Shown here piece after piece: positions 46,333 through 58,300 of a stretch of 64,000 nucleotides of DNA. Made by a program: the position numbers and the translations under genes. Below the pieces are notes generated by a model, which saw nothing but the letters and a program-made list of their open reading frames with translations, had not been told where the DNA came from and did not search any database. The DNA lies in assembly GCA_022661535.1 (NCBI GenBank), contig JAKULF010000003.1, positions 3,100,001 to 3,164,000 on the forward strand, in the 5' to 3' direction. The stretch comes from Eutypa lata. Its lineage: Eukaryota; Ascomycota; Sordariomycetes; Xylariales; Diatrypaceae. How positions within the stretch are numbered: position 1 is the stretch's first letter; each line of letters begins with the position of its first letter.

Positions 46333-48874
46333 ATGGGAAAGGATAAAAAGTCCAAGGCGGACAACAAAAAGCAAAAGCTTGCTGAGAAGAAGCAGAAGCA
46401 GGAGAAGAAGGCTGAGAAAAAGGCGAAGGTCAAGTCTGCCAAGGTTGAGGGCAGTGATGCTGAGGATGTGGATCTCGATGAAGTTCTAGCAGAATACAAG
46501 AAGCAACAAGAACTTTTCCTCAAGGTGACCGAAGCTGTCCTTGAAGCCCCCCCAAAGCCTCGTTCTTCATCGACGTTCTTAGCTTCGCCGTCCAATAGTA
46601 ACCAACTGTTACTCTTTGGCGGCGAAAATTATAATGGAGCCATTGCACATTTTTACAATGACCTAAGCATATACTATGTAGATAGGGATGAGTGGCATTG
46701 TGTCACTTCGCCCAATGCCCCTTTACCCCGATCTGGCCATGCGTGGTGCCGGGGTGGAAACCAAAGTAACTCTGTCTTCCTCTTCGGTGGCGAGTTTAGC
46801 AGGTCCGTTTTATTGCGATTCCTTTATACTAAAAACCCCTTCATAACTCAAACTAATGATGGTACTTGTAGTCCTAAGCAGGGGACATTTTATCATTACA
46901 ACGACTTCTGGCGTCTTGAGCCGAGCAGCCGAGAATGGACTCGCGTCGAGACTAAGGGCAAGTCGCCCCCGGCGAGGAGTGGTCACCGAATGACGTACTT
47001 CAAAAACTACATAATATTGTTTGGAGGTAAGCAGCATAAATGAATAGCAGCTACGATAGAAACTAATATACGTTATACAGGATTTCAGGATACGTCAAAC
47101 CAGACAAAGTACCTGAATGATCTTTGGATCTACGATACAACCGTGAGTTCCTTCTCGACGTATCCATCGACTTCTGTACTCTATCCAGTAGACTTATGAT
47201 GAATTTTAGAACTTTGTCTGGTTTAGCCCAAATCTTCCTTCTGCGCAGCTAAAGCCAGATGCTCGGTCATCTTTTAGCTTTCTGCCCCATGAACAGGGCG
47301 CAGTTCTCTTCGGTGGGTATTCCAGAGTCAAGACAACCGTATCTGCGAACAAATCAGCCAAGGGGGCGTCTCAAGGGCAGAGAAACATCTTGAAACCCCT
47401 GGTACACCAGGACTGTTTCTTCCTTCGCATTACGCCACCAGCTACAGACGCGCCAGCGGGCACACTCCCAAACGTAAGATGGGAGAAGCGAAAAAAGCCA
47501 GCGAACACACCGAATCCTCCTAGAGCAGGCGCCACTATGGCTTACCACCGAGGTCGAGGGATATTATTCGGTGGCGTACACGATGTGGAACAGAGCGAAG
47601 AGGGCATGGACTCTGAATTCTTCAACCAGCTATACGCGTGGAACATTGAAAGGAACAGGTTCTTCCCTATGGGATTGCGCAAAGCTAGAACGCAAAAGAA
47701 AGCACCTGGCGCGGAACAGAGGGTCGGTCGGCGTGGCCGAGCTCAGGCGAACGAGGAGGAGCTGTTGAAACAGCTTGCGGCGCTACAGGCTGGATCATCT
47801 ATCGAAGATGCCGATGCTATGGATATAGATCTAAAGACCGACGAGCCCGAAGAACCCGAGAAGCCTCTCCGCGAAATGCCCGTCTCCATGGAATTGCCTC
47901 ATCTGAGGTTCAATGCACAGTTAACTGTTCAGGACGATGTGTTATACATATATGGAGGCACATTTGAGAAGGACGACCGGGAGTTTACGTTTGACGATCT
48001 CTACGCCATCGACTTAGGGAAAATGGATGGATGTAAGGAGGTCTTCAGCAGAGAAGTCGAAAACTGGGTTGTATGTTTTCCCGCAAGATGTCTACTCATA
48101 GTGTGTTTTCTTAGTACTGACCTACTTTTAGGGATCGGACGAGGAAGACGAAGACGATGAGGAGGACGAAGATGAAGATGACGAGGAAGATGACGAGGAT
48201 GTTGAAATGTTTGACGAAGAAATGGTGTCTCCCAGTAAACGCAAGAAGCAAGCAGACGAAATCTCAAACGCCGATTCGTCTACCACAGAGCCGACGGCTA
48301 CGTCCGAAGACTCAGAGTCAGAGGCAAGCACCGCTGGCACTGAAGTAACGGAAGATGATGGACTTCCACACCCTCGTGTATGTTTCGCTCCCTTCCACAT
48401 CAGTCAAGAATACGATGCTAACTCGCCGCAGCCGTTCGAGTCGCGACGCGAGTTCTTCGTCAGAACGTCGAACGAATGGCAAGAAATTCTCATGACTAGC
48501 TTGAGGTGGAAAAACATCCAGCCTGAGAGCTTAGCGGTCAAGGCATGTATAAAACCATATTCTCCTTCTACCTCCTACCCTCAGCGCCTTTTTATTTTTC
48601 TAGAACTGGAGCCCGGGTTCATATTCCATGTCTCATAATTACTCTACAATACCAATTTCTAGTAAGGAAGTTATTTCCCGTAATATAACATGCTAATATG
48701 CACATACAGGAGATCAAGGCTAGAGCCTTTGAGATGAGCGAAGAGAAGTGGTGGGATTGTAGAGAGGAGATAACCGCCCTTGAGGATGAACAGGAAGCTG
48801 CCGGTATTGGCGAAGTTGTCTCTTTGGCTGATAAAGGGACTGCCGCTACTGGAGGCGCTGGACGAAGGCGGTGA
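46333..48874 (+). CDS. KEL3: Kelch-repeat protein, Kel3 homologue
   Basis: Cytoplasmic kelch-propeller protein of 707 residues, homologous to yeast Kel3 (function unclear). Six exons: 46333-46802, 46872-47026, 47081-47142, 47210-48070, 48132-48542 and 48710-48874. The N-terminus is a Lys-rich coiled segment (MGKDKKSKADNKKQK). Kelch blades then follow with LFGG motifs (LLLFGGENYNG, VFLFGGEFS, IILFGG|FQ, AVLFGGYS, GILFGGVHD, YIYGGTFEKDD). An acidic run (GSDEEDEDDEEDEDEDD) comes before the conserved C-terminal block that ends EKWWDCREEITALEDEQEAAGIGEVVS. Exon 6 joins in phase only if intron 5 (48543-48709) uses a GC donor (AAG|GCATGT) or if the donor is the weak GTCAAG six bases earlier. Intron 1 (69 bp) is open and a multiple of three. 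Confidence 0.93.
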
Positions 48875-49595
48875 TGATCTCATCTCGCCTTGTAGGTAGT
48901 ACCTCTAACTTGCTGTGACTGGAGTCATTATCATAGCAGTCGCTTAGGATGAAATTACAATGTGGGCTCGGTTACATATTACTAAATTGTAAAGGTAGAG
49001 AAAGACGATATCGGTCTCACTGGCTGAACTACATGTAGAGAGATAGGCCTGTTTCTCACTCCCAACGTAGCCCACTCTATAGCGAATATCGATGCCGTCA
49101 GTATGCTGATGACTAACAGTGCTTAAAGTTTTCGGAATGGTTCGAGTGGATGTATCAATGATTTTGACCTTGGCTTGTTTTTAAAATAAAATAAAAATTT
49201 AAGTTCATAGTTCTTGATCTTCTATTTCCATTGCAAAGAATCTGCTTTAGAAAGCTTGAATTATTCATGTATTAACGAACTGCGAATGTTCGTTTGTAAA
49301 GATATTAAAGGTGTTCCGTTATGAGTCCCAGCTCCCTAGAGATTAGCGGGTAAGCGTGCTATGACTGCCGAAATTGCCACCTGAGCCGCCAGCCAGTGCC
49401 CGACAATGCATGCACTTAGGTAGGCAACAGTTGTTCTCTTTGTCTTGACATTCTACAACTCCCAGTAAAGTCAGTTAAGCTGCGCAAAGGCAAAACTTCA
49501 AATTTCATTGCGATATCTATATTGGTACTGGTCTATTCGACTGAATAAATTATTAGATTATTTAATTCCTGCCCGTCTCACTAGGAGCCGCCACA
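48875..49595. other. Intergenic, no gene seen
   Basis: AT-rich terminator/promoter stretch between Kel3 and the Wss1 gene. Confidence 0.55.
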
Positions 49596-51042
49596 ATGCC
49601 AGTCGGGATCCAGCGCCTCAACGCCAAGAAGTCACAACCAAACCCTCGCATCGTCTTCATCAAGCCCCTGAAAGGCCCGGACGAAGCAATAGCGCAGGAT
49701 TTCCTCGAGCGCATCGCTGCACAATGCTGTAAGTACCTATCCTGGTACATTCGTTAGATATCATACCTGTTCATTAACGACTATCCTAGTACCAATCATG
49801 AGAGAACACCATCTATCTGTCACGTCACTAGAGGAATATGAGCCCAATCGAGAGTTCGTCGGTCGCAACTTCAATGCTGGAGAGGTTGTACAGCTGGTGC
49901 TGAAGTCGCCATCGACGGGGCGATGGCTACCATTTAATTACGTGCAGATGGTCATGATGCACGAATTGGCGCACTGCAAGCAGATGAACCATTCAAAGGC
50001 ATTTTGGACCGTTAGAAATCAGTACGCTGATCAGATGCGCGTCCTGTGGAACCGTAGCTACATGGGCGAAGGGCTGTGGGGTCGCGGCGCACTACTGCGG
50101 ACCGGGGAATTCGAGAATAACACAGTCCGTCCTGACGAGATATTACCGGAGCATCTGTGCGGCGGCACCTATCGCTCGCGGCGCAGGAAGCGCAAGGCCA
50201 AGCAGCAGCTGAGCTACCAGGAGAGAAAGGAACGCCGGATCTTGAAGAAGTTCGGCGCGAACGGAGTCGCGCTCGGCGAAGACGAAGAGGTCAAGGCACA
50301 GCTAGAGAAGGGCAAGAAGACCCAAGCGAAACCCCGGGTCGCCTCCAGCAATAGGGGCCGCGAGCTGCGGGCAGCCGCCGCCCTGGCGAGATTCGATCAG
50401 CTGAAGGAGGAGGAGGAGAAAGAAGAGAATAAGCCGAGGGAGATAATCGACCTCGAGGACGAAACAGTAAGCGAAGCTGACTCTGACGAAACCGCCAGCG
50501 AGACCGAGCAAGAGCAAGCTTCAGTAGATATAAACGGACGCCGGATGTTTGATCAGAAGGGGCAGAGCTTAGTAAAGGTCTGCGAAGATGAAAACCCGGA
50601 AGATGGGAATGCGCAGAATGAATTAAGAGAGCTTCAGTCGTCCATATCTATCATGAAGCGCCCCGAGCAAGGTTCAGCTTCCAACCCACCCGCACCTCAG
50701 ACGAAGGAACAGTCGGATCGACGTTTCGCCAATCAGAAGCCCAAGCCCAAGATCAACACACAAAGGCCACCTAAAGCTGAACCAGCAGATGACGCCGTTG
50801 GCATCGGAAATAGTTTCAAGCCTTCCTCTTCAGCCTCCACGTCAGGAATCTGTTCGATGTGCTCTTTTGATAGTGGCCCCGGTGCGGTTATCTGCAGTAT
50901 ATGCTCCCATGTCATGGACCCTAAGAGGGTACCCGATACATGGAAGTGCAAGAGGCCAGCTTGTATAGATAGTCCCTTCCTAAATGCGGGAGACTCGGGC
51001 ATGTGCGGAGTATGCGGCGAGCGGAAGCACTTGTCAAGATGA
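49596..51042 (+). CDS. WSS1: Wss1-type DNA-protein crosslink metalloprotease (WLM domain)
   Basis: Zinc metalloprotease of 461 residues, homologous to Wss1, which removes DNA-protein crosslinks with Cdc48 and SUMO. Exon 1 is 49596-49728 and exon 2 is 49790-51042, with a 61-bp intron (GTAAGT donor, TAG acceptor). The active site HELAHCKQMNH gives His102, Glu103, His106 and His112, with the family-typical following SKAFW. The middle is Glu/Lys-rich and disordered, with acidic VIDLEDE-like sections. The C-terminus holds two zinc-knuckle-like pairs, CSMC...CSIC and CKRPAC...CGVCGE, matching RanBP2/NZF-type fingers of this family. The ATG at 49596 gives the known N-terminal opening with RLNAKKSQPNPRIVFIKPL. 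The open frame downstream runs to the stop without interruption. Confidence 0.92.
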
Positions 51043-52393
51043 CTGGATGAATTCCTTACTCTCGATGAATTATGATAATAGTACCCAGCAAGTTGTATAT
51101 GAGGTCCGAACTAGTGCTAGGGCTTTCATTACATTCGTCATTGTGCAACCTGTCAATTTCTTTGCTAGGCAATTATGACACCATCAGACCACAATGGTAT
51201 GCTAAAGTGTCCTGAATCCTTTAGCAAGTCGCTTATTTTTCCACCATTTCTATTCGAAGTTCCTTTGTGCGTATCTGATCATCAGGGCAAAAAGTGAATA
51301 CCAGTTAAGTCAACCTGCCACTTCTAGCCCGTTCCGGTGAGCGATGACAGCCATTTTCGTAACGGATGCCAAATTAAGAAAAACACCACGATGCAGCACA
51401 GCCAGCACAGCAGGCACAGCAGGGCCAACTACTTGGAAAAGACGTTTCAGATCGACAGTGACGTCCCCTGTAAGAGTCGCGAAACGACCTTGCCGCAAAG
51501 ACACCGTCTCCCGATTTGGGTAATTCGAACCCCCACCCCCGAATGCCCGCGCTGATCATGGATCTCCTCGTTTCATCTTCTCAATCCCACCAACCATTCT
51601 CGCTCCTCACCTATTCACACCCCCGCATCCTCCGGCCCGGCTCCCAGATCTCTTGGCTTCTTGGCTCCTTGGCCCCCTCCCTGCTTGGTCGTCAGGACCT
51701 TTTTGTTGCGTGCGGTGCATCGGCCCCAAGGAATACCCAAGAGCCTCGCCATACTCGCATACTCGCACACCATCATCCCATTCGAGTCCTCCGAGCTGCC
51801 CGGATTGCGTGTCCGCCAATGCTGGCATTTTTAATTAACTACATACGTAGACTAGAGATCTCCGCTTAATATAGACAACCCGGTGCCCAGGTAGGTAGGT
51901 GGTTGACAATACATATGTAACGTTCTAAAGATCATCGTCCGATATAGCGTTTGCAAGGTGTGGGAAATCATCCAATGTTCTTTTCCGTCTCTTAGTTAAG
52001 CGTCTGTGTGGGTTGGGCTAGCAAACGGTTTCCTTGTAGTTTGTATCAGTATATATCACCCGGCAAAAGTACCAACTGGCATTTGACGTATGTTTGCTAC
52101 CTACTCATTTACTTCGTACTCACACAAACCCTCTGTCTCTCTCTTTTTACTAAACGAAGCTGATTGAATCCAGCGTTCCTTCCTTTCCATTACTCTTGCT
52201 GGACAATCGACTTTCATTCATTACTCTTTTCTTATTAAATAACCTGATCCAGCTCGACGTTTGGATCGCCCGTTCCAATCCTTTTTAACGAGTGTCTTGC
52301 ATCACATCATCTCGGTATCCTCCGTGCATCAAACCCCACTAGACAGACCTATTTCATAACAGTAGCCTTCAGGGGGGCGGCTTGGTTAACAAG
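51043..52393. other. Intergenic, no gene seen
   Basis: The last 300 bases are pyrimidine- and AT-rich (TCTCTCTCTTTTTA), as in promoters of strongly transcribed fungal genes. TAGGTAGGTAGGT-type words occur near 51890. Confidence 0.5.
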
Positions 52394-52965
52394 ATGCTCA
52401 CCACCACTTTCCTTCAAACCGTCCTTCTCGTCGCGGGTGCCGGCCTCTCGCTCTCCAAGCCCATATATCCCCGATTCTCAGTCGGCCAGGAGCACTTCGA
52501 AGTCTTGGCCTTGAGGCGGTCGATGGAGATGAACCCGGCAGCCGTGACGGATGTCGAGTGCCTAGACCGCGACGTGTAAGCCAGCAGCCATTGTTCTTCA
52601 ACCTATCTACTTCGTACATGGGTGCTAATTTGATGTCCTTAATCAGACACATCGTATTCCACGACCAGAACATAGCAGAGCTAGCCATCTGCAGTGGTCT
52701 CACTGGCTCCACCACGCGCTGCGAGGGCGCACCACAATACACCGTCGGCGAGTCGCGGAGCGCCAAGTTCACGCTGAAGGCGGCGTCTGAGGGAGCCGCC
52801 ATCGACATCACCCGGGACCAGTGGGAGCAGTGCGTACGAGCAGCACGGGCGGTCTGCCCGACGGGCAGCATGAAGGCAACCTGCGCGGGCGGTGCCTCGA
52901 GGGGCGGCAACGTGAATTTCGTCCTCGACAAGCCCGGATCCTCCTCTTCTTCTTCGGAGCTGTGA
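52394..52965 (+). CDS. Small secreted cysteine-containing protein of unknown function
   Basis: Predicted 166-residue extracellular protein. Exon 1 is 52394-52575 and exon 2 is 52647-52965, with a 71-bp intron (GTAAG donor, ATCAG acceptor). The N-terminus MLTTTFLQTVLLVAGAGLSL is a clear signal peptide, with cleavage near residue 19-22. The mature protein has six cysteines (one before the junction in DVECLDRDV, five after it). That even number suits three disulphides. No known enzyme or carbohydrate-binding motif is seen. The C-terminus is a Ser-rich SSSSSSEL tail. Size, signal peptide and Cys content fit effector-like or secreted defence-related proteins of filamentous fungi, but this is inference only. 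Confidence 0.78.
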
Positions 52966-53837
52966 AGAAAAGAAGGAAGACAAAAATAGAAAGAAATACC
53001 TAGAGGTGATGGGTTGTTTTGTACGATATACTTACTACTGGCGAATGGGTAGATGATAGATGATGTATGACCAGTGTGCATTATGGGCATGTCAGATACT
53101 GGGAAAACAAAAGCCGGGATGGAACTAAATTGGGCTGGACTGGACTGGCTGCATCCTCGGCGTGTTTGGGCTATGATTTGTTTCTTACCCGCTTAGGACG
53201 GGATTTGGGCGTTTCATGGTAAAGGATAGGTACGATACCAGACATGGAGGTAAAAAGGCCTACCATGTCAGCTGGGACACCATGTATAAATAAGATTGTA
53301 TCAACACGTTGCAATTCTATCTTCACATACCTAGTATTACCCGTATAAGTTCCGGGCTTAGCAAGTATACGAGCATAGTCTCATTGTGCTCCTTGAGGAA
53401 GCTTGTCTTATGACCCCTAAACTCACGCATAACATCACCCCTGGCCTCCTTTAGACGTATCCAAAATAACATGCAGTAAGCTCCAAAGATATTGCGAAGG
53501 CGCAATCATAAAGTGAGACAAGCCCTTAGCCGCGTAAATCACCCTCACTAACGAAGACAGGAGAGAAGGAGATCTTGGGTCATAAAGAACATACCAAACC
53601 GGCTTGTTATCATATTCCGGGGGGTATCATTGATCTAATATTTTCCACCTTGACACCGATGCCTTATGGCGACACAATACCTCACTAGGCAGTTGTACAA
53701 AATATACCTTTTTCTCCCTCCTTCCCTATCTCCCAACGCCATAACAATGCAGAAGAAAACGGCAAAAGAAAAAAGAAAAAATTGCTCAACTACGTAGTGC
53801 CGTTGCATTCTCAAACCCAGCCCTCAGCACTCAACCC
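52966..53837. other. Convergent 3' spacer
   Basis: No gene seen between the ends of the secreted protein gene and the Vps71 gene. Confidence 0.55.
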
Positions 53838-54887
53838 TCAAAGCCCATACCGCGTAACGCACTCCTCGCGATGCGTCTCCAGACAATCGAGCGCGCACAC
53901 GCGCACCCCGCACTTCGTGCACCGCACGCGACCCCAGTACCCACAGACCTCGCAGAAAGCGCGCCCTGCCCTCCGACTACCGCCCTCGCCGCTTTCGGTC
54001 CAGCCAGCGCGCGCCTCGGCGTAGGTCAGGGGCGGCGCCGCCAGCAGGGCCGCCAGCTCCGCGTCCGTGGGCGTCGGTGGCACTCGGGAGGCGAGGAGCG
54101 GGTCGGTGTCTGCTGGGTGGGGCGCTGGTTGGTTGTGGGACGGTTCGAGGAAGCTGCTTTTTCTTTTCATGGCGGTGGTGGTGGTTGAGGTGGCCGCGTC
54201 GTGCATCTCGACGTCGTTGTCGTGGTTGTCGTCTTCTTCGGATTTGATAGTCGTAGCTGGAGGTGGGGCGGCAGGCGTCACGGCCTTTGGTGTGCCGCGC
54301 GAAGAAGAAGAAGTAGTCGCAGGTCCGCCTCTCTTATGTGCTGCCGCTGCTGTTCCCCCCCCTCCTACTGCTGCCGCCGTCCTTCTACTCGAACTCCCCG
54401 TCCCAGTACCCATTATCGTCGTCAGAGCAGCACCACCACCACCACCACCACCACCACCGCTAGGATTCGTCGCGAGCAGAGCCTGGAAGTCATCGAGGTG
54501 ATTCGCGAACGTCTTTTGAGACTGCAGGATCTTGCGGACGTTGGGAGTGTGCTTGTTGCTGCTCGCTGCTGCTGCTGCCCGACTACTACTACTACCACCA
54601 CCGCTACTCGGCTTCGGCGGGATGGGGATGCTCACGTCCCGGTGGTGGTTATCGCGGTCGAGGATCTCGAGCTCCTTGCGGATCTTGGCCTCCTGGCGCG
54701 CATTCGCGTCAGCATGGCTCAGGCCGTACGAAGCGGCGGCGGCGGCACGCGCCCCTCGCTTCCGGTTTGCTGTGCCGGGTTGTTGTTGTTGTTGCGCCGG
54801 CCCGGTCGACGTGTCGGGAACGTAGGCCCATCCGGGCGCGTTGGTAGTCTTGGTGCTCGCGATCTCGATCACCCCGAAATTGTTCAT
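53838..54887 (-). CDS. VPS71: zf-HIT protein, Vps71/SWC6 (ZNHIT1) subunit of the SWR1 complex
   Basis: Intronless 349-residue nuclear protein. The C-terminal HIT zinc finger at residues 312-349 has the ligand series Cys312, 315, 323, 326, 331, 335, His339 and Cys343, ending in the characteristic ETHREECVTRYGL. This identifies the Vps71/Swc6 subunit that helps SWR1 deposit histone H2A.Z. Upstream is a conserved segment (NVRKILQSQKTFANHLDDF). The remainder is unusually low in complexity: a (Gly)9 run, poly-Ser, Ala and Thr stretches and an Asp/His acidic patch, making the protein longer than yeast Vps71 (about 280 residues). Repeated trinucleotides (CAC)n at 54431-54458 encode the glycine run. 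Start at 54887 is the first ATG with the family-like opening. Confidence 0.9.
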   Translation of the reverse strand: MNNFGVIEIASTKTTNAPGWAYVPDTSTGPAQQQQQPGTANRKRGARAAAAASYGLSHADANARQEAKIRKELEILDRDNHHRDVSIPIPPKPSSGGGSSSSRAAAAASSNKHTPNVRKILQSQKTFANHLDDFQALLATNPSGGGGGGGGGAALTTIMGTGTGSSSRRTAAAVGGGGTAAAAHKRGGPATTSSSSRGTPKAVTPAAPPPATTIKSEEDDNHDNDVEMHDAATSTTTTAMKRKSSFLEPSHNQPAPHPADTDPLLASRVPPTPTDAELAALLAAPPLTYAEARAGWTESGEGGSRRAGRAFCEVCGYWGRVRCTKCGVRVCALDCLETHREECVTRYGL

Positions 54888-55366
54888 TTTTGGAGAGAGG
54901 TGAAGGTGTCAAGGTACGAAGGCAAAGGAAGGTTATTTTATCTGTTAGTTAAAACGAAGCTCCACTAAATGGGCATGGGCTGCTGAGCTTGAGCCACAGC
55001 GGGGCAATTTCGGTGTGGGGTTCCTACTTATGTATCTATCCAGTGCTTCAGAGAATCGCTGCAAACCTCTCTCCTAAAGCCTATGATTATGTATTGTTAC
55101 TTAGGCGTTCTGAGTAAAAATATGCGTAAATCTTGGTATGGTTATTATGTTGCAAGATGATTATACTGAGTACATAAGTATCTTTGATACGTTAGATCAA
55201 TCACAGTTTCAAAGAAGGTGGAGAAGTAGACTGGGAGCTACATGGCAAATTTTGTTGTCTTTTTTTTCTTTCTTTCCATTATATTAGGAGTAGGTAGACA
55301 AGTGTAACCTCTAGCTAACTCTACTAGTATCATGGATTCAAAATATAGTCCTCCATCAATAAAATC
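54888..55366. other. Spacer between Vps71 and the NF-X1-type gene
   Basis: AT-rich; holds the Vps71 promoter and the 3' end of the downstream-coded NF-X1 gene. Nothing else seen. Confidence 0.55.
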
Positions 55367-58300
55367 TTAATCCTCATCCAACTTTTCCGCCGCAGCTTCC
55401 CAGTCTTCATCTACAGGCGCATCCGCGACCTTCTTCGGCTCCCTCCTCAGGGCGATGAACCTACTACGCAACGGCATGCTGGCCGAACTAGCCGCCCCCA
55501 ACGTGCTCGCGGGCTTCGGCCGCGCCGCGGAGCGACCTATGACGGCGCTCCATCCGTCGCTCTTTGCTTGCGCGTTCTCCTCGCGCCGTAGGACGTTGAG
55601 GGAGTCGTCGACGTGGCACAAGGAGACTCCCTTGGCGAGATCAAGGCGTCTGATCGTCGCCGCCACAGCGGTCTTTAGGGACGAGAGTGACGTCTCCAGC
55701 GCCTGCGGCGTCCAAGACCCTGAGCCCTTGAGGACGACCTCCTCGGATGGTAGGAAGCTCGGCTGGATCTTGATGGTCGGATGGGCAGCATAATTGGGCT
55801 TGAAAGCCGCGTCAATCTCCTCGACAGTCAGCCCGAACCGCGGCCCAGAAAGCAGCAGGGCGTTGTATGGCTGCTTCGGTGCGATAACGCCACTAGTCGA
55901 TGACTCTGTAGCAGTGAGCTGTGCTTGGGTAGCCCGAATTCTCACACACTGGGCTAGTGTTTTCATAGGCGCCGATACAAACCGAGGAGTCTTGAAGAGA
56001 CAGACGTGGCGATGGGGCTCTGGGTCGCTGCTTTCACTGTCGAATCCGAAGTCTTCTGCTAGCGAATGGAGAAAAGCTCGTTGGTGAGACTGCATAGGCT
56101 TGAAACGATATCGTTTCTCCGCCAGGTCGCTTGCAAATACGCGATACTCGCGTTCATAGATTTCAGCCCATTTGGGCTTCTCCCGGTAGAACTTCAAGGT
56201 AGTCTCTGAATAAGGTATATGATCATCCGTGTGAGACTGGGGGTCGATGTTCAACGCGTTAGCAAGTCGGGCATTCCGCTGTAAACGAAGGCATTCGTCA
56301 TCGCACTTAAGCGTCACCCGCTGAGGCCACGGGTTCGTCTTCGACGCCATGCACTTGACTTCCTGTTTGCGGTGCTGGCATTCACACGTTAAGAATGTCC
56401 TAGCTTGACAGGGTTTATCTTCCTTGCACGGGTAAGGGGCGTGGCATTGCTCCATGTCTTCATGATCGCATGACTGGCGAGATTTCATGCAAGGCTGCTT
56501 GCAATGCGAGCCAGAAATATCCGCATCTTCGCATTCACCAGGGCGATGGCAATTCTTCCTACACTTATGATATCCGCATTTCAATTCTTTGTTGCACGGC
56601 AGACCGCAATGCCCATCCTGAAACCAGCAAGGCTGGTTCTTGAGTGTCTGCTTACCACAGACGCACCGCTTCTCCACTAAAAACGGACATTTGGGGCATG
56701 GCTGATCATCTAGATGGCAGTTGTGCGAGACTTGAGGATGTCCACAAGGACGAGGACGAGTACAATCAAATCGGCACTCCGGTGGGCGAGTCCCACATGG
56801 TTGAGGAGGGTAAAGGACTGTGCGGCCGCAGTTACAGCTGATCTCGTCAAAGATCGCTTCAGGACAAGAGGCACACGGTCCTCTGTGGCATAGTTGTTGA
56901 CATTTGTGTCTCCCACACTTCAGATCTCGCCCACAAGTGCGAGTACAGATATGTTCGGCCTCGAACTCCTCATTAGAGACTGTCGTAACTTTGTTCTTCC
57001 GCTTTGCGGCCACCCGCTCTATCGCTTTCTTCTCCGCAGGGCAACAATGTTCGCCGTGCTCGTGTCTGCCACAGTTCAGTTGTGCCCGACAAAGCCTTCT
57101 GCACTCCGGAGCAGAAACAGTTCCTTGATGACAGATTGTTCTTGATTCCGTTCTACCACAACGGCAACTAATATCCATACTCTGCGTACATGGATCGCAA
57201 GGACCAGAGTGGCAGGTTTGAATGCATGTGTGCCGTCCACATGGTAGTAGCTTATCGCATATTTTACCACAGTTAGGTATCTCCTCCCCGCAAGACACCC
57301 TGGACTCCTTTAGAATCTCTGGCAAAGGCGTCTTACCACAGGGACAATGAGTGACTAAGTCCGGAGAAAATGGGCAATGAGCCTCTTGGTCATCCTGAGG
57401 GTGGCAATCTTTCTGGCAGTGATGTTTTCCACAGTCGAATGGCCGACCGCAAAGTGTACCACATTCAAAGGCACCCCAGAACCAGGACTCTAATAGATCT
57501 TGACTCGTAGGTATAGTAGAGACCGCTTCACTCTGACTATAGTCGAATGATTCAAGTTTGTCCCCACGCCGGTCGCAAGGAATCACCTTGGTTTCGCGGC
57601 CGCAGTAACATAGTGAAGGGATCGGGATTTCGCAGCTTCCACACAGGCCCGAGTGACATTCCCTTTGGCATTCATGCTCTCCGCAAGGGAGGATATCGCC
57701 ACAGGTTTCGTGGCAACCCCAGCCTTTGTTATAATCAGTTTCACCGCAACGTTTAACTGACGTATGTTTCCCACAATAGCAAGACTGAGCAGGCCCCATC
57801 AGAAGACACGGCGGACAGGGGCCTGCGTGGCATTCCAAGGGACACGGATGAGGGCAAGTTCCCCTTGGCTTGGAGCATGTCTGTCCACAGCCGTGGGGGC
57901 TTATTCCCGGTATCGCCTTCGGATTGATTTCTTTCCCACACCAACAATGATATGTGGTGGGTTCCTCGGTCATCGTTGAGTTGCATCCCGGACAACGCCA
58001 ACCTGTCTGCTGCTGCTCAGGCTGGCGTTGATCCTGGTTCTTGGTTTGGTTTAAGCGCCATTTCTTAACGCAAGACAAGTGGGCAGCCGTCCAACAGATA
58101 GAACATGACCAAATTTTCGAGTTACGAAGAACTTCATTCGTACATATGACGCATTCATATTGCCCATTGCTAATGTCCTCAGCGATACGAGTTGGTAGGT
58201 CCAGTGCCGTCGATTTAGTTCCCCGGCGCACGATATTTCTTTTCCCAGCTTGTTCAGCCTGAGCGGCTTTGCTATGAAATCGATCAGATGTGAAAATGTG

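Noticed and set aside
51520..51545. TTCGAACCC word resembling a tRNA T-loop
   Set aside because: No matching T-stem, D-arm or acceptor stem around it.
52398..53090. 230-codon minus-strand frame
   Set aside because: Antisense to the small secreted protein; no signal or domain and no splice support.
54201..54968. 255-codon plus-strand open frame
   Set aside because: Shadow of the repeat-rich Vps71 gene on the other strand; Val/Arg/Thr runs are repeat artefacts.
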